Below are positions 26,990 to 36,299 of a stretch of 64,000 bases of DNA, one piece after another (the stretch's first letter is position 1; the number at the start of each line of letters is the position of its first letter). Source of the DNA: Hypnocyclicus thermotrophus (lineage in GTDB: Bacteria; Fusobacteriota; Fusobacteriia; Fusobacteriales; Fusobacteriaceae); contig NZ_SOBG01000005.1 of NCBI RefSeq assembly GCF_004365575.1, positions 134,193 through 198,192 on the forward strand. The letters run 5' to 3'. Both the position numbers and the translations under genes were made by a program. The notes beneath the pieces are model-generated. The model searched no databases. It had not been told where the DNA came from and worked only from the letters and a program-made list of their open reading frames with translations.

Positions 26990-29083
26990 TTAAAATTTAG
27001 TTATAAATGATATTTTAGCTTGATCTTGTTCATTATCATAGATAGTTGTGTAATTATACATAAAATTATCAAAATCTTCATATGTATCATTAGGTCCATA
27101 AGATAGTTTTAAATAATTAGAATTATCAAATTTATATTTCATAGATATAGAAAATTTTGTATTATTTTTATAGTTATTATCACTATCCACCATTTTTCCA
27201 TTTGATTCAATTCTATCAAGTTGATATTTTCCACCAAATGAATAAGTTATATTATTTTTACTCAAATCTTGTTTATAAAATAAAATAAAATTATCTTCAT
27301 CTGAACTAGAATTACTATATTTTTTATTCATATATCTTCCACCAATTAAGATATCAGAATTATATGGAATAGATTCAGGTGTTTTAGGTTTAGATAAAAC
27401 ATTATTATTTTCAAAATTCCATCCTAAATTAATTTGTTTATATAATTCATCGCCATCATCATAATACTTAGAAGCAAATTTCATACTTTTATTATTAGTA
27501 TATAATTTACTATGCTCTCCATATAACTCCCAAGAATTTATATTTGTATCATTATTTCTAATATATCCAAAAGTAAATTTATCAAATGTATTATTACCAG
27601 AAACATTTTTAGCTGTAATTCCAGGTCTATAAATAGTTTTATTTACTAAAGTTAAAGTAGAATCAGTTGTATCATTATCTTTATTATTATTAATAATATC
27701 AAAAGTAAGATTATAATTATTATTTACTTTTAAAATATTTTTAAAAGATAATTCTTTTTCTTTTGAAGAATTAATTTCATTAGATACATATGTAGAATGA
27801 TACAAACTAGTTTTTAAGTATGGTGAAGTATATGAGATACCTTTTATTCCACCATAATGGTTTATATCAGATTTGATTAAATCAGTTTGTTTAAATACCT
27901 GATAATCAGTATCTCCAAGTCCAGTAATATCATAATTTTTCCCAGTGCTTATTCCGGCAAAAAGAATATCTATTTTGCTATCTTTTAAATATTTTGTAGT
28001 GTTAGAATATAAATAAATAGCAGAGTTATCATCCATAGGTAAAATATATTCGTTATTAGTAGAATTACTATTATAATCTTTGTTTGACACAGTAGAATAT
28101 TCTACATTAAAATATGTATAAGTATTATTATTTATAGTAAAATTAAAATCTGAATTAAAAGATAAAAATGATTTTTTAGTAGTATTTATAGGATTATCCA
28201 ATCGAGTATACATTAAATTATAATTAGATTTAGTACCTTCTTTATTATTAAAATATCCAAATACACCTCCCCACTCAACTCCAAATAGTTCCCCATATGA
28301 AGTAGTTGAAAACAAAGTGGTATATTTTTTGTTTAATAAAGTACTTTCTATAATATATCCATCATTATTTTCTATTTTATCGCCATTTAATATATTAAAA
28401 TTAGAGTTAAATGAAGGAAGTTTTTTATTTGAATAATATTCATTGTCGCTTTCTTCATAAATATTTTTAAACATAACAATTTTTAAAGTATCATCAGATA
28501 AATGAATATCATAATTAGCTAACCCATAATTTGGATCAAAAGTAAAAGTAGAATTTAAATAATTATTAAATTTTGTTAAAATACTAGCTCTTCCATCAAT
28601 ATCTAGAGTAGAATTGTTAGAAGTAAAATTTTTATTTATTTCTAATTCTGCATTAAATCTTACTCTGTCAATCATAGATTTTAATTCATTGTAATTATTA
28701 TCAATTTTTTGATTAAGTTCAATTTTTAAAGTATCAATTTTTTGATTAAGTTCATAATCTGTAGCTCCAAGTTTACCAAGTTCATTTGCATATTCACTAA
28801 CCAAAGCTTTTAAAATAGTTATATCCTGTATGTTAGCATTCTTTTTTATATAATTTTCATTGTAAATAATACTATTATATAAGATAGTAGCTATTTCATA
28901 TCTAGAAAAATTTTTATTGCCTTCAAAATTTGATTTGTTATCAAATAGAGGAGTTAAAATATTTTTTTCAGTTAAAGATTTTATAGCTTTACCTTCAAAA
29001 GAATTATAATCAATATCGTCAAATGCAAATGAAATATTTGATATAATAAGTAGAGCTATTAAAAATAAATTAGATTTTTTCAT
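26990..29083 (-). CDS. SLH-domain outer-membrane porin, second copy
   Basis: A 697-residue protein with the same architecture as the one at 15848. The signal peptide is KKSNLFLIALLIISNISFAF. The SLH domain (about 20-75) has FEGKAIKSLTEKNILTP and FSRYEIATILYNSI. A coiled coil (about 105-145) contains the repeated ELNQKIDTLKI / ELNQKIDN, and a Asn/Asp/Tyr-rich beta-barrel ends ISFITKF. The barrel sequence is very different from the first paralogue, suggesting different ligands or immune diversification. It is one of only two genes on the minus strand. On that strand SD AGGAGGG precedes the start, and a promoter is at 29120-29148. Confidence 0.83.
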   Translation of the reverse strand: MKKSNLFLIALLIISNISFAFDDIDYNSFEGKAIKSLTEKNILTPLFDNKSNFEGNKNFSRYEIATILYNSIIYNENYIKKNANIQDITILKALVSEYANELGKLGATDYELNQKIDTLKIELNQKIDNNYNELKSMIDRVRFNAELEINKNFTSNNSTLDIDGRASILTKFNNYLNSTFTFDPNYGLANYDIHLSDDTLKIVMFKNIYEESDNEYYSNKKLPSFNSNFNILNGDKIENNDGYIIESTLLNKKYTTLFSTTSYGELFGVEWGGVFGYFNNKEGTKSNYNLMYTRLDNPINTTKKSFLSFNSDFNFTINNNTYTYFNVEYSTVSNKDYNSNSTNNEYILPMDDNSAIYLYSNTTKYLKDSKIDILFAGISTGKNYDITGLGDTDYQVFKQTDLIKSDINHYGGIKGISYTSPYLKTSLYHSTYVSNEINSSKEKELSFKNILKVNNNYNLTFDIINNNKDNDTTDSTLTLVNKTIYRPGITAKNVSGNNTFDKFTFGYIRNNDTNINSWELYGEHSKLYTNNKSMKFASKYYDDGDELYKQINLGWNFENNNVLSKPKTPESIPYNSDILIGGRYMNKKYSNSSSDEDNFILFYKQDLSKNNITYSFGGKYQLDRIESNGKMVDSDNNYKNNTKFSISMKYKFDNSNYLKLSYGPNDTYEDFDNFMYNYTTIYDNEQDQAKISFITKF

Positions 29084-29119
29084 TATATACCCTCCTAGAT
29101 GTATACGTTACCATGTTAT

Positions 29120-29148
29120 AAATTATCATAAATTTATTATAAAGTCAA
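29120..29148 (-). promoter_or_regulatory. Promoter of reverse-strand SLH porin
   Basis: On the minus strand TTGACT (29148-29143), 17-bp spacer and TAATTT (29125-29120), about 37 bases ahead of the start codon. Confidence 0.6.
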
Positions 29149-29216
29149 ACCCTAAAATAAGTATATATTGATAAACTGAAATAATCCTTAAAAAACAAAT
29201 AAAAAAAATTACTTTA

Positions 29217-29245
29217 TTGATGATTATAAAAAAAAATGATATAAT
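29217..29245 (+). promoter_or_regulatory. Promoter of the mur cluster
   Basis: TTGATG (29217-29222), 17-bp spacer, TATAAT (29240-29245), with ATG of murF 33 bases after the -10 box. It diverges from the porin promoter. Confidence 0.8.
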
Positions 29246-29277
29246 AATTAGAAAATGTAACTTTAAGGTTGTGAAAA

Positions 29278-30561
29278 ATGAAAAGAGAAATTTTAAAAAA
29301 AATTTTAAAAAAATATTTTAAAAAAATAGAAAAAATAAATAAAATTTGCATAGATAGTAGAGAAGTAATGGAGAATGATCTATTTTTTGCTATAAGAGGT
29401 GGAAACAATTATATTAAAGAAGCACTTAATAAAGGTGCATATGTTATTTACGATAAAAATGGAGAAAATATAGTTAATGAAAAATGTTATAAAGTTAAAG
29501 ATAGTATAGAATTTTTACAAAATTTAGCAAAAGAGTATAGAGAAAAACTAAATATAAAAATAATAGCAGTAACTGGAAGTAATGGAAAAACAACAACAAA
29601 AGATATTATTTTTCAAATATTTAATGAAAAATTTAAAACAAAAAAAACTATTGGAAATAAAAATAATCATATAGGAATGCCTTATACTTTATTAAATGTA
29701 GAGGATGATGATGAATTTTTAATTCTCGAATTTGGAATGAGTAATTTAGGTGAAATTGATTTATTAGCTAGTATATCAAAGCCAGATATAGGAGTTATTA
29801 CAAATATAGGAGAATCCCATTTAGAATATTTAAAAACAAAAGAAAATGTATTTAAAGCTAAAAGTGAAATAATACCTTATAGTAAAAAGATGGTTGTAAA
29901 TGGTGATGATTTTTATTTATCAAAATTAAATGATAAAAAAATAATAAAAATAGGAAGAAATGGAAATATATCTATATTAGAAATAGAAATAAAAAATGAG
30001 TATACATATTTCAAATTAAAAATTAATGATAAAGAACATAAATTTATAACAAATCTATATGGGGTACATAATGTATACAATATAGTGATTGCAATACAAA
30101 TAGCGATATTTTATGAAATGAGAATAGAAAAAATAAAAGATATTATAAAGAATTTAACTTTAACATCAATGAGATTTGAAGTTTTAAAGATAAAAGGAAA
30201 TATATATATAAATGATGCTTATAATGCAAGCCCTATATCTATGAAAGCTTCTCTTGAAACTTTTAATAATTTATATAATGATAGATACAAGATAGTTGTT
30301 TTAGGAGATATGTTAGAGCTTGGAATAAATAGTAAAAAATATCATGAGGATTTGTCTTATATCTTAGAAAGAATAGATATAAAAGAGATATATCTATATG
30401 GAAAAGAGATGCAATACCTATATAAAAAAATAAAAAATAGATTAAATGTAAGGTATTTTACAAATAAAAAAGATATACAAAATTTATTAGGGAATAAAGA
30501 GGAAAAATTAGCAGTTCTACTAAAGGGATCTCGTGGAATGAAATTAGAAGAAATTTTATAA
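29278..30561 (+). CDS. murF: UDP-N-acetylmuramoyl-tripeptide--D-alanyl-D-alanine ligase
   Basis: A 427-residue Mur ligase that adds D-Ala-D-Ala to UDP-MurNAc-tripeptide. The N-terminal domain has CIDSREVMENDLFFAIRG (about 23-40). The ATP loop is VTGSNGKTTTKDI (about 98-110), with NIGESHLEYL and NDAYNASPISMKASLETF, the last typical of MurF. ATG 29278 follows AAGG at a short distance. It is the first gene of a compact dcw cluster; mraZ, rsmH, ftsL, pbp and murE, usually upstream, are not here. Confidence 0.94.
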   Translation: MKREILKKILKKYFKKIEKINKICIDSREVMENDLFFAIRGGNNYIKEALNKGAYVIYDKNGENIVNEKCYKVKDSIEFLQNLAKEYREKLNIKIIAVTGSNGKTTTKDIIFQIFNEKFKTKKTIGNKNNHIGMPYTLLNVEDDDEFLILEFGMSNLGEIDLLASISKPDIGVITNIGESHLEYLKTKENVFKAKSEIIPYSKKMVVNGDDFYLSKLNDKKIIKIGRNGNISILEIEIKNEYTYFKLKINDKEHKFITNLYGVHNVYNIVIAIQIAIFYEMRIEKIKDIIKNLTLTSMRFEVLKIKGNIYINDAYNASPISMKASLETFNNLYNDRYKIVVLGDMLELGINSKKYHEDLSYILERIDIKEIYLYGKEMQYLYKKIKNRLNVRYFTNKKDIQNLLGNKEEKLAVLLKGSRGMKLEEIL

Positions 30562-30577
30562 ACTAAAGGAGATTGGC

Positions 30578-31660
30578 ATGTTATATTATATTTATTTAAA
30601 ATTATTTAATGAGCTTTCATTTTTAAGGGTATTTAAGTATATTACAGTGAGATCCATAATAGCGTTTTTTTTATCATTTTTTATAGTTCTTTTTATAGGG
30701 AAACCATTTATTAATTATCTAAGAAGAAAAAAAATAGGAGATGATATAAGAAAAGAGGGACCTAAAACTCATTATAATAAACAAGGTACACCTACGATGG
30801 GCGGGGTACTTATTCTTTTTTCAATACTTCTCACAGTTTTAATAACAGGTAATTGGACTAATCAGTATATTGTACTTCTTTCTATTTCTACATTATTTTT
30901 AGGTGGATTAGGATTTTATGATGATTTTAAAAAATTTACGGTGGATAAAAAAGGATTGGCAGGAAAAAAGAAAATACTTGCACAAATAATACTCTCTATA
31001 ATAGTATGGATTTTTATAAAAAATCTAAATTTAGGAGAAATTTCTTTTTCGATTGTAAATCCATTTTTAAAAAATTCTTATATTTACATTGGTAGTTTTT
31101 TAATGTTATTATTTATTATATTTATTATTGTAGGAAGCTCAAATGCTGTAAATATAACAGATGGACTTGATGGATTAGTTATTGTACCAGTTATGATAGT
31201 ATCATTGACTCTTGCAATAGTAGCATATTTTACAGGAAATATTATTTGGAGTAAATATTTAAATCTTTATTATATAGAAGGAACAGGCGAAATAGTAGTA
31301 TTTTTAGCGAGTATAATAGGTTCTGGATTAGGTTTTTTATGGTACAATTTTTATCCTGCGCAGATTTTTATGGGAGATACAGGTTCATTAGCACTCGGAG
31401 GATTATTAGGTATTATATCAATATTATTAAAACAAGAGATTTTATTAGGTATAATAGGAGTAATTTTTGTTATAGAAGCATTATCAGTAATAATTCAAGT
31501 GTGGTCTTTTAAAAAAAGAGGAAAAAGAGTATTTAAAATGGCGCCTATACATCATCATTTTGAAATTTTAGGTGTACCAGAAACAAAAGTAACTGCAAGA
31601 TTTTGGATAATATCAATTATGTTTTCTATATTAGGACTTTTAATTTTAAAATTAAGATAG
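30578..31660 (+). CDS. mraY: Phospho-N-acetylmuramoyl-pentapeptide transferase
   Basis: A 360-residue polytopic inner-membrane enzyme that makes lipid I from UDP-MurNAc-pentapeptide and undecaprenyl phosphate. Conserved motifs are THYNKQGTPTMGG (about 64-76), GFYDDFKKF (about 112-120, catalytic Asp pair), NAVNITDGLDGL (about 189-200), FMGDTGSLALGG and APIHHHFE (about 317-324). Ten or so hydrophobic segments. SD AAGGAG precedes ATG. It abuts murD. Confidence 0.95.
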   Translation: MLYYIYLKLFNELSFLRVFKYITVRSIIAFFLSFFIVLFIGKPFINYLRRKKIGDDIRKEGPKTHYNKQGTPTMGGVLILFSILLTVLITGNWTNQYIVLLSISTLFLGGLGFYDDFKKFTVDKKGLAGKKKILAQIILSIIVWIFIKNLNLGEISFSIVNPFLKNSYIYIGSFLMLLFIIFIIVGSSNAVNITDGLDGLVIVPVMIVSLTLAIVAYFTGNIIWSKYLNLYYIEGTGEIVVFLASIIGSGLGFLWYNFYPAQIFMGDTGSLALGGLLGIISILLKQEILLGIIGVIFVIEALSVIIQVWSFKKRGKRVFKMAPIHHHFEILGVPETKVTARFWIISIMFSILGLLILKLR

Positions 31661-31669
31661 GTGATTATT

Positions 31670-32941
31670 TTGAAAGCTATTGTTTATGGAGCAGGAAAAA
31701 GTGGTTTAGGAGCAAAAAAACTTTTAGAAAAACAAGGTTATGAAGTAATTTTAGTAGATGATAAAAATGGAATATCATCACAAAAAGCTATAAAATATTT
31801 AGATGAAATAGATATTTTTATAAAAAGTCCAGGAATTCCTTATAATGATTTTGTAAAATTAGCAATAGATAAAAATATTAATTTAATAGATGAAATAGAA
31901 TTAGCTTATATGTATATGAACAAAAATACGAAAATTATAGCAATTACAGGAACGAATGGAAAAACTACTGTAACAAGCAAAATAAAAGAGTTATTAGAGT
32001 ATAATAGTTATAAAGTAAAATATGCCGGAAATATAGGTATTTCTTTTTCCGAAATAGTTTTAGAGGGTAAAGATTTAGATTATATTGTGTTAGAACTTAG
32101 CTCATACCAGCTTGAAAATATTAAAACATTTAAACCATATATATCGATGATAATAAATTTAACACCTGATCACATGAATAGATATAGTAGTTTAGATGAA
32201 TATTACAATGCAAAATTTAATATTTATAAAAATTGTAATAATACTGATTATTTTATTTTAAATATTGATGATAATGAAATAATGACTAGATTTAATAAAA
32301 ATATAAACTTAAAAAAAATTTCTTTAGAAAATGAAGCTGATATCTATTATAAAAATAATTATATATTTATAAATAAAGAAATGTATATAAACAAAAATAA
32401 TCTTTCTTTAAAAGGTATACATAATATACAAAATATTTTATTTATAATATCTGTATCTGAAATTTTAGGTCTTGATAGAAAAAAATTAAAAGTTTTTTTA
32501 GAAACAACAAATACTCTAGAACATAGAATGGAAGAATTTTTTAAAAAAGAAGATACTTTGTTTATTAATGATTCTAAAGGAACAAATATAGATTCTACAA
32601 TAAAAGCAATAGAAGCTTTTGAAAAAGACTTAATTTTAATAACAGGAGGAAAAGATAAAAAAGTAGATCTATATCCACTGTGTAAAATAATAAAAAATAA
32701 AGTAAAAAAGGTATATCTTATAGGTGAGACAGCAGATATTTTAGAGGAGATATTATTAGAGCTAGAATATAAAAAAGAAAATATTAAAAACTTAAAAACT
32801 ATTGAGAAAGTAGTAGATAATCTTAAATTAGAATCAGAAATAGTACTTTTTTCGCCGGCACATTCTAGTTTTGATCAATTTAAAAATTTTGAAGAAAGAG
32901 GAAAAATTTTTAAAGAATTAATTTTACAAAAGTTTAATTAG
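31670..32941 (+). CDS. murD: UDP-N-acetylmuramoylalanine--D-glutamate ligase
   Basis: A 423-residue Mur ligase adding D-Glu to UDP-MurNAc-L-Ala. N-terminal KAIVYGAGKSGLGAKKLL, ATP loop ITGTNGKTTVTSK (about 92-104), NLTPDHMNRY and FINDSKGTNIDST are diagnostic. I choose TTG 31670, which has AGGTGAT at a proper distance and gives the usual N-terminus; an in-frame GTG at 31661 touches the mraY stop. Two copies of the origin-associated 20-bp box fall inside the gene (31909-31928 and 32380-32399), encoding MYMNKN and MYINKN in non-conserved stretches. An ftsW gene, often next, is absent. Confidence 0.94.
   Translation: MKAIVYGAGKSGLGAKKLLEKQGYEVILVDDKNGISSQKAIKYLDEIDIFIKSPGIPYNDFVKLAIDKNINLIDEIELAYMYMNKNTKIIAITGTNGKTTVTSKIKELLEYNSYKVKYAGNIGISFSEIVLEGKDLDYIVLELSSYQLENIKTFKPYISMIINLTPDHMNRYSSLDEYYNAKFNIYKNCNNTDYFILNIDDNEIMTRFNKNINLKKISLENEADIYYKNNYIFINKEMYINKNNLSLKGIHNIQNILFIISVSEILGLDRKKLKVFLETTNTLEHRMEEFFKKEDTLFINDSKGTNIDSTIKAIEAFEKDLILITGGKDKKVDLYPLCKIIKNKVKKVYLIGETADILEEILLELEYKKENIKNLKTIEKVVDNLKLESEIVLFSPAHSSFDQFKNFEERGKIFKELILQKFN
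31909..31928 (-). repeat. Rep box d4, 19/20, inside murD
   Basis: Reads TATGTATATGAACAAAAATA on the + strand, the reverse complement of the origin box with one mismatch. It codes for part of murD ahead of the ATP loop. Confidence 0.55.
32380..32399 (-). repeat. Rep box d5, 19/20, inside murD
   Basis: Reads AATGTATATAAACAAAAATA on the + strand, differing only at the first base. It shares a 21-base exact match with the intergenic box at 13986. Confidence 0.6.
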
Positions 32942-32955
32942 AAATGGGGTTAAAT

Positions 32956-34029
32956 ATGAAAAAAGTTGTTTTAACAACTGGAGGAACAGGTGGACATATA
33001 TATCCAGCTTTAGCTATTGCAAAAGAACTTAAAAATAGAGAAGTAGAAACGTTATTTATAGGTAGTAAATATAGAATGGAAAATGAATTAGTACCTGAAA
33101 ATGGATTTGATTTTATAGGGCTAGATATAAAACCTATTAAAATAACGAATATAAAATCAATATATAGATTATTTAAATCAATAATAAAAAGTATAACAAT
33201 TTTATACAAAGAAAATATAGATTGTATTATTGGTTTTGGAAATTATATATCAATACCAGTTTTAATAGCAGCCTTTTTACTTGGGAAAAAAATATACCTT
33301 CAAGAACAAAATATTAATTTAGGACTTGCAAATAGAGTATTCTATAGAGTATCTCAAAAGATTTTTGTAGCTTTTGATAAAACATATGAAGATATTCCGA
33401 GAAAATATCAGCATAAAGTAATGGTAACGGGAAATCCACTGAGAAAAGAATTTAGATATATAGATAGAGAAGAAGAGCGAGAAAAATTAAAAATAGGAAA
33501 TAATGAAAAAATACTTCTTGTTATTGGTGGTAGTTTGGGAGCAAAAAAAATAAATGAAGCTATATTAAATAATTGGGATGAGTTATTTAAAAATTTAGAC
33601 ATAAGAGTGTATTGGGCAACAGGAAAAAATCATTTTGATGAAATAAATAATAAAATAAGAAAAAGAAAACCAAATGATGTAATAAAACCATATTTTGATA
33701 ATATAGCTAAAATTATGGCGGCTTCAGACCTTTTAATTTGTAGAGCTGGAGCGTTAACAGTATCTGAGGTTATAGAACTCCAAAAACCTAGTATTATGAT
33801 ACCTTACAAAAGTAGTGATGTAGGGCAAAAACAAAATGCTGAATTGTTAAAAAAAATAGGTGCTGCAAAAGTATATGATGAAGATAATAGTGACGAAGCA
33901 ATAAAAGAAGCAATAAATTTAATAAAAAATGAAAAATTATTAAAAAAAATGAAAAATAATTTAGTTTTAATAAAAAAAGGAAATTCTACATTAAAAATTG
34001 TTAATGAAATAGATATTTGGAGGAATTAA
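32956..34029 (+). CDS. murG: UDP-GlcNAc--lipid I N-acetylglucosaminyltransferase
   Basis: A 357-residue GT-B glycosyltransferase that completes lipid II. N-terminal GGTGGHIYPALAIAKEL binds lipid I/phosphate, IGFGNYISIPVLIAA and EQNINLGLANR are family motifs, and the UDP-GlcNAc site is in CRAGALTVSEVIELQKPSIMIPYK. ATG 32956 is preferred, with GGGGT about six bases upstream; an in-frame ATG at 32944 would place the start before that SD. It follows murD by 14 bp. Confidence 0.95.
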   Translation: MKKVVLTTGGTGGHIYPALAIAKELKNREVETLFIGSKYRMENELVPENGFDFIGLDIKPIKITNIKSIYRLFKSIIKSITILYKENIDCIIGFGNYISIPVLIAAFLLGKKIYLQEQNINLGLANRVFYRVSQKIFVAFDKTYEDIPRKYQHKVMVTGNPLRKEFRYIDREEEREKLKIGNNEKILLVIGGSLGAKKINEAILNNWDELFKNLDIRVYWATGKNHFDEINNKIRKRKPNDVIKPYFDNIAKIMAASDLLICRAGALTVSEVIELQKPSIMIPYKSSDVGQKQNAELLKKIGAAKVYDEDNSDEAIKEAINLIKNEKLLKKMKNNLVLIKKGNSTLKIVNEIDIWRN

Positions 34030-34033
34030 GTAT

Positions 34034-35386
34034 ATGAAAGGTATAAAAAAAGTTTTTTTTATTGGTATAAATGGTATAGGTATGAGCGGATTAGCTAAAA
34101 TAGCTAATAGTATGGGATTAGAAGTAGAAGGATCAGATATAGCTAAAAAAAATATAACTAAAGAATTAGAAAGTTTAGGAATAAAAGTATATATAGGTCA
34201 AAAAAAAGAAAATATAAAAAAAGTAGATATGGTAATATATTCGAGTGCAATAAAAGAAGATAATCCAGAATATATAGCTGCAAAAGCAAAGAATATAAAA
34301 ATGATAAAAAGAGGAGAGTTTTTAGCAAAACTTTTTAATGAAAAAATAGGTGTAGCGATAGCGGGTACACACGGAAAGACAACAACTACTTCATTAATGT
34401 CATCGATTTCAATGTCAAAATCACCAACTATAATGGTAGGAGGTATTTTACCAGAGATTAATTCAAATGCAAAAGTTGGAAATTCTGATATTTTTATAGC
34501 TGAAGCGGATGAAAGTGATAACTCTTTTTTATATTTAAAACCTAAATATTCAATAATAACAAATATAGAAGAAGATCATTTAGAAAATCACGGGTCATTT
34601 GAAAATATAGAAAACTCATTTAAAAATTTTATAAATCAAACAGAAGAAGAAGTTATTCTTTGCATTGATTGTAAAAATGCTAAAAATTTAAGTAAATATT
34701 CTGACAAAATAAAAACATACAGTATAATAGATAAAGAAGCTAATATTTATGCTGAAAATATAAATCAAATAGATAATTTTACAACATTTGATTTGTTTAT
34801 AGAAAATAAATATATAGATAATTTCAAAATAAAAATTCCAGGAATACATAATGTTTCAAATGCTATAGGGACTATATATTTAGCAATAAAATTTGGAGTA
34901 GAAATAGAAGAAATAAAACAAAAATTAGCAACATTTAATAATGCAAAACGACGATTTGATGTACTTTATAGTAATGGAATAACTATAGTAGATGATTATG
35001 CACATCATCCAACAGAAATAAAAGCAACATTGAGAGCTGCTAAAGAAAGAAAAACAGATAAAATAATAGCAGTTTTTCAACCACATAGATATAGTAGATT
35101 AAAATTTTTATTAGATAAATTTATTGGTGTTTTTGATTTAGCTGATGAAGTAATAATTTTACCGATTTATTCAGCAGGAGAAAAAAATATTTATGGAGTA
35201 GATGAAAAAATTTTAGTAGAAAAAATTAATCACTCTAAAATAAATATAATAAAGGGTGAGGAAGATATTTTAAATAAGATTAAAGAAAACAAAATCAAAA
35301 CAACATATCTTTTTATGGGAGCTGGAGATATTTCTCAAATAGCACATAATTTAAGTGAAAAAATATCAAATAATTACGGAGTGTAG
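34034..35386 (+). CDS. murC: UDP-N-acetylmuramate--L-alanine ligase
   Basis: A 450-residue Mur ligase adding L-Ala to UDP-MurNAc. Motifs: FIGINGIGMSGLAKI (about 9-23), ATP loop AGTHGKTTTTS (about 112-122), EADESDNSFL, EEDHLENHGS and VDDYAHHPTEIKATLRA, the last specific for MurC. SD GGAGGAATT precedes ATG 34034. It is separated from murG by four bases and from murB by one base after its stop. Confidence 0.95.
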   Translation: MKGIKKVFFIGINGIGMSGLAKIANSMGLEVEGSDIAKKNITKELESLGIKVYIGQKKENIKKVDMVIYSSAIKEDNPEYIAAKAKNIKMIKRGEFLAKLFNEKIGVAIAGTHGKTTTTSLMSSISMSKSPTIMVGGILPEINSNAKVGNSDIFIAEADESDNSFLYLKPKYSIITNIEEDHLENHGSFENIENSFKNFINQTEEEVILCIDCKNAKNLSKYSDKIKTYSIIDKEANIYAENINQIDNFTTFDLFIENKYIDNFKIKIPGIHNVSNAIGTIYLAIKFGVEIEEIKQKLATFNNAKRRFDVLYSNGITIVDDYAHHPTEIKATLRAAKERKTDKIIAVFQPHRYSRLKFLLDKFIGVFDLADEVIILPIYSAGEKNIYGVDEKILVEKINHSKINIIKGEEDILNKIKENKIKTTYLFMGAGDISQIAHNLSEKISNNYGV

Positions 35387-35387
35387 A

Positions 35388-36227
35388 ATGGAAGTTATAA
35401 AAAACGCGAAAATGAAAAATCATTCAAATATGAAAATAGGTGGAGAAGCAAAAGAGCTTATTTTTATTGAAAAAAAAGAAGAATTATTAGAAGTTTTAGA
35501 AGAAGCAAAAGATTTTTTTATAATAGGTAATGGTACAAATACATTAATAAAAGATGGAAAAATAGATAAAACTTTTATAACTTTAAAAAGATTAAATGCG
35601 ATTAAATTATTAGAAAATAATAGAGTATATGTAGAAGCAGGGTTAGACTTTAGTAAATTTATAGAATTTATGGAAAAAAATAATTTATCAGGATTAGAAA
35701 ATCTCGCGGGTATTCCAGGTAGTGTAGGTGGGCTTGTATATATGAATGGTGGAGCTTATGGAACTGAGATTTTTGATTATATAGAAGAGATAGAAATAAT
35801 AGATAATAATAATAACTTGAGAAAAATAAAAAAAGAAAATATAAAATATAGTTATAGAGCAACAGAGATAAAAGAAAAAAAATGGATAATAATAAGTGTT
35901 ATTTTTAAATTAGAAAAAGGATTTAATAAAGAAAAAGTAAAAGAATTAATAAACAAAAGGGAAAATAATCATCCTTTAGATTTACCTAATTTAGGAAGTA
36001 CTTTTAAAAACCCAGAAGGTTATTATTCTGCGAAATTAATAATAGAAGCAGGAATACAAGGACATAAAATAGGTGGTGCTAGAATTTCTAAAAAACATCC
36101 TAATTTTATTGTTAATGAAGAAAATGCAAAATATAGTGATGTTATAAAGCTTATAGAGTATGTAAAAAATAATGTGAAATCTAAAACAGGAATAGAATTA
36201 GAAGAAGAAATTATAATTATAAAATAA
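35388..36227 (+). CDS. murB: UDP-N-acetylenolpyruvoylglucosamine reductase
   Basis: A 279-residue FAD enzyme that reduces UDP-GlcNAc-enolpyruvate to UDP-MurNAc. Motifs: NHSNMKIGGEAKEL at the start, FIIGNGTNTLI, LAGIPGSVGGLVYMNGGAYG (about 100-119), YSYRATEI, and the C-terminal NLGSTFKNP with catalytic Ser, IGGARISKKHPNFIVN. ATG 35388 with GGAG five bases upstream is preferred over the in-frame start at 35355 inside murC. Confidence 0.95.
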   Translation: MEVIKNAKMKNHSNMKIGGEAKELIFIEKKEELLEVLEEAKDFFIIGNGTNTLIKDGKIDKTFITLKRLNAIKLLENNRVYVEAGLDFSKFIEFMEKNNLSGLENLAGIPGSVGGLVYMNGGAYGTEIFDYIEEIEIIDNNNNLRKIKKENIKYSYRATEIKEKKWIIISVIFKLEKGFNKEKVKELINKRENNHPLDLPNLGSTFKNPEGYYSAKLIIEAGIQGHKIGGARISKKHPNFIVNEENAKYSDVIKLIEYVKNNVKSKTGIELEEEIIIIK

Positions 36228-36244
36228 AACTGACACTTTTAGTG

Positions 36245-36273
36245 TTGAAAAAAACTAAAAAAAATGATATATT
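36245..36273 (+). promoter_or_regulatory. Promoter of ftsQ-ftsA-ftsZ
   Basis: TTGAAA (36245-36250), 17-bp spacer, TATATT (36268-36273). A small ACACT/AGTGT hairpin overlaps the -35 region and might attenuate read-through from murB. Confidence 0.7.
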
Positions 36274-36299
36274 AGTGATAAGTATTAAAAGGGGTAAGT

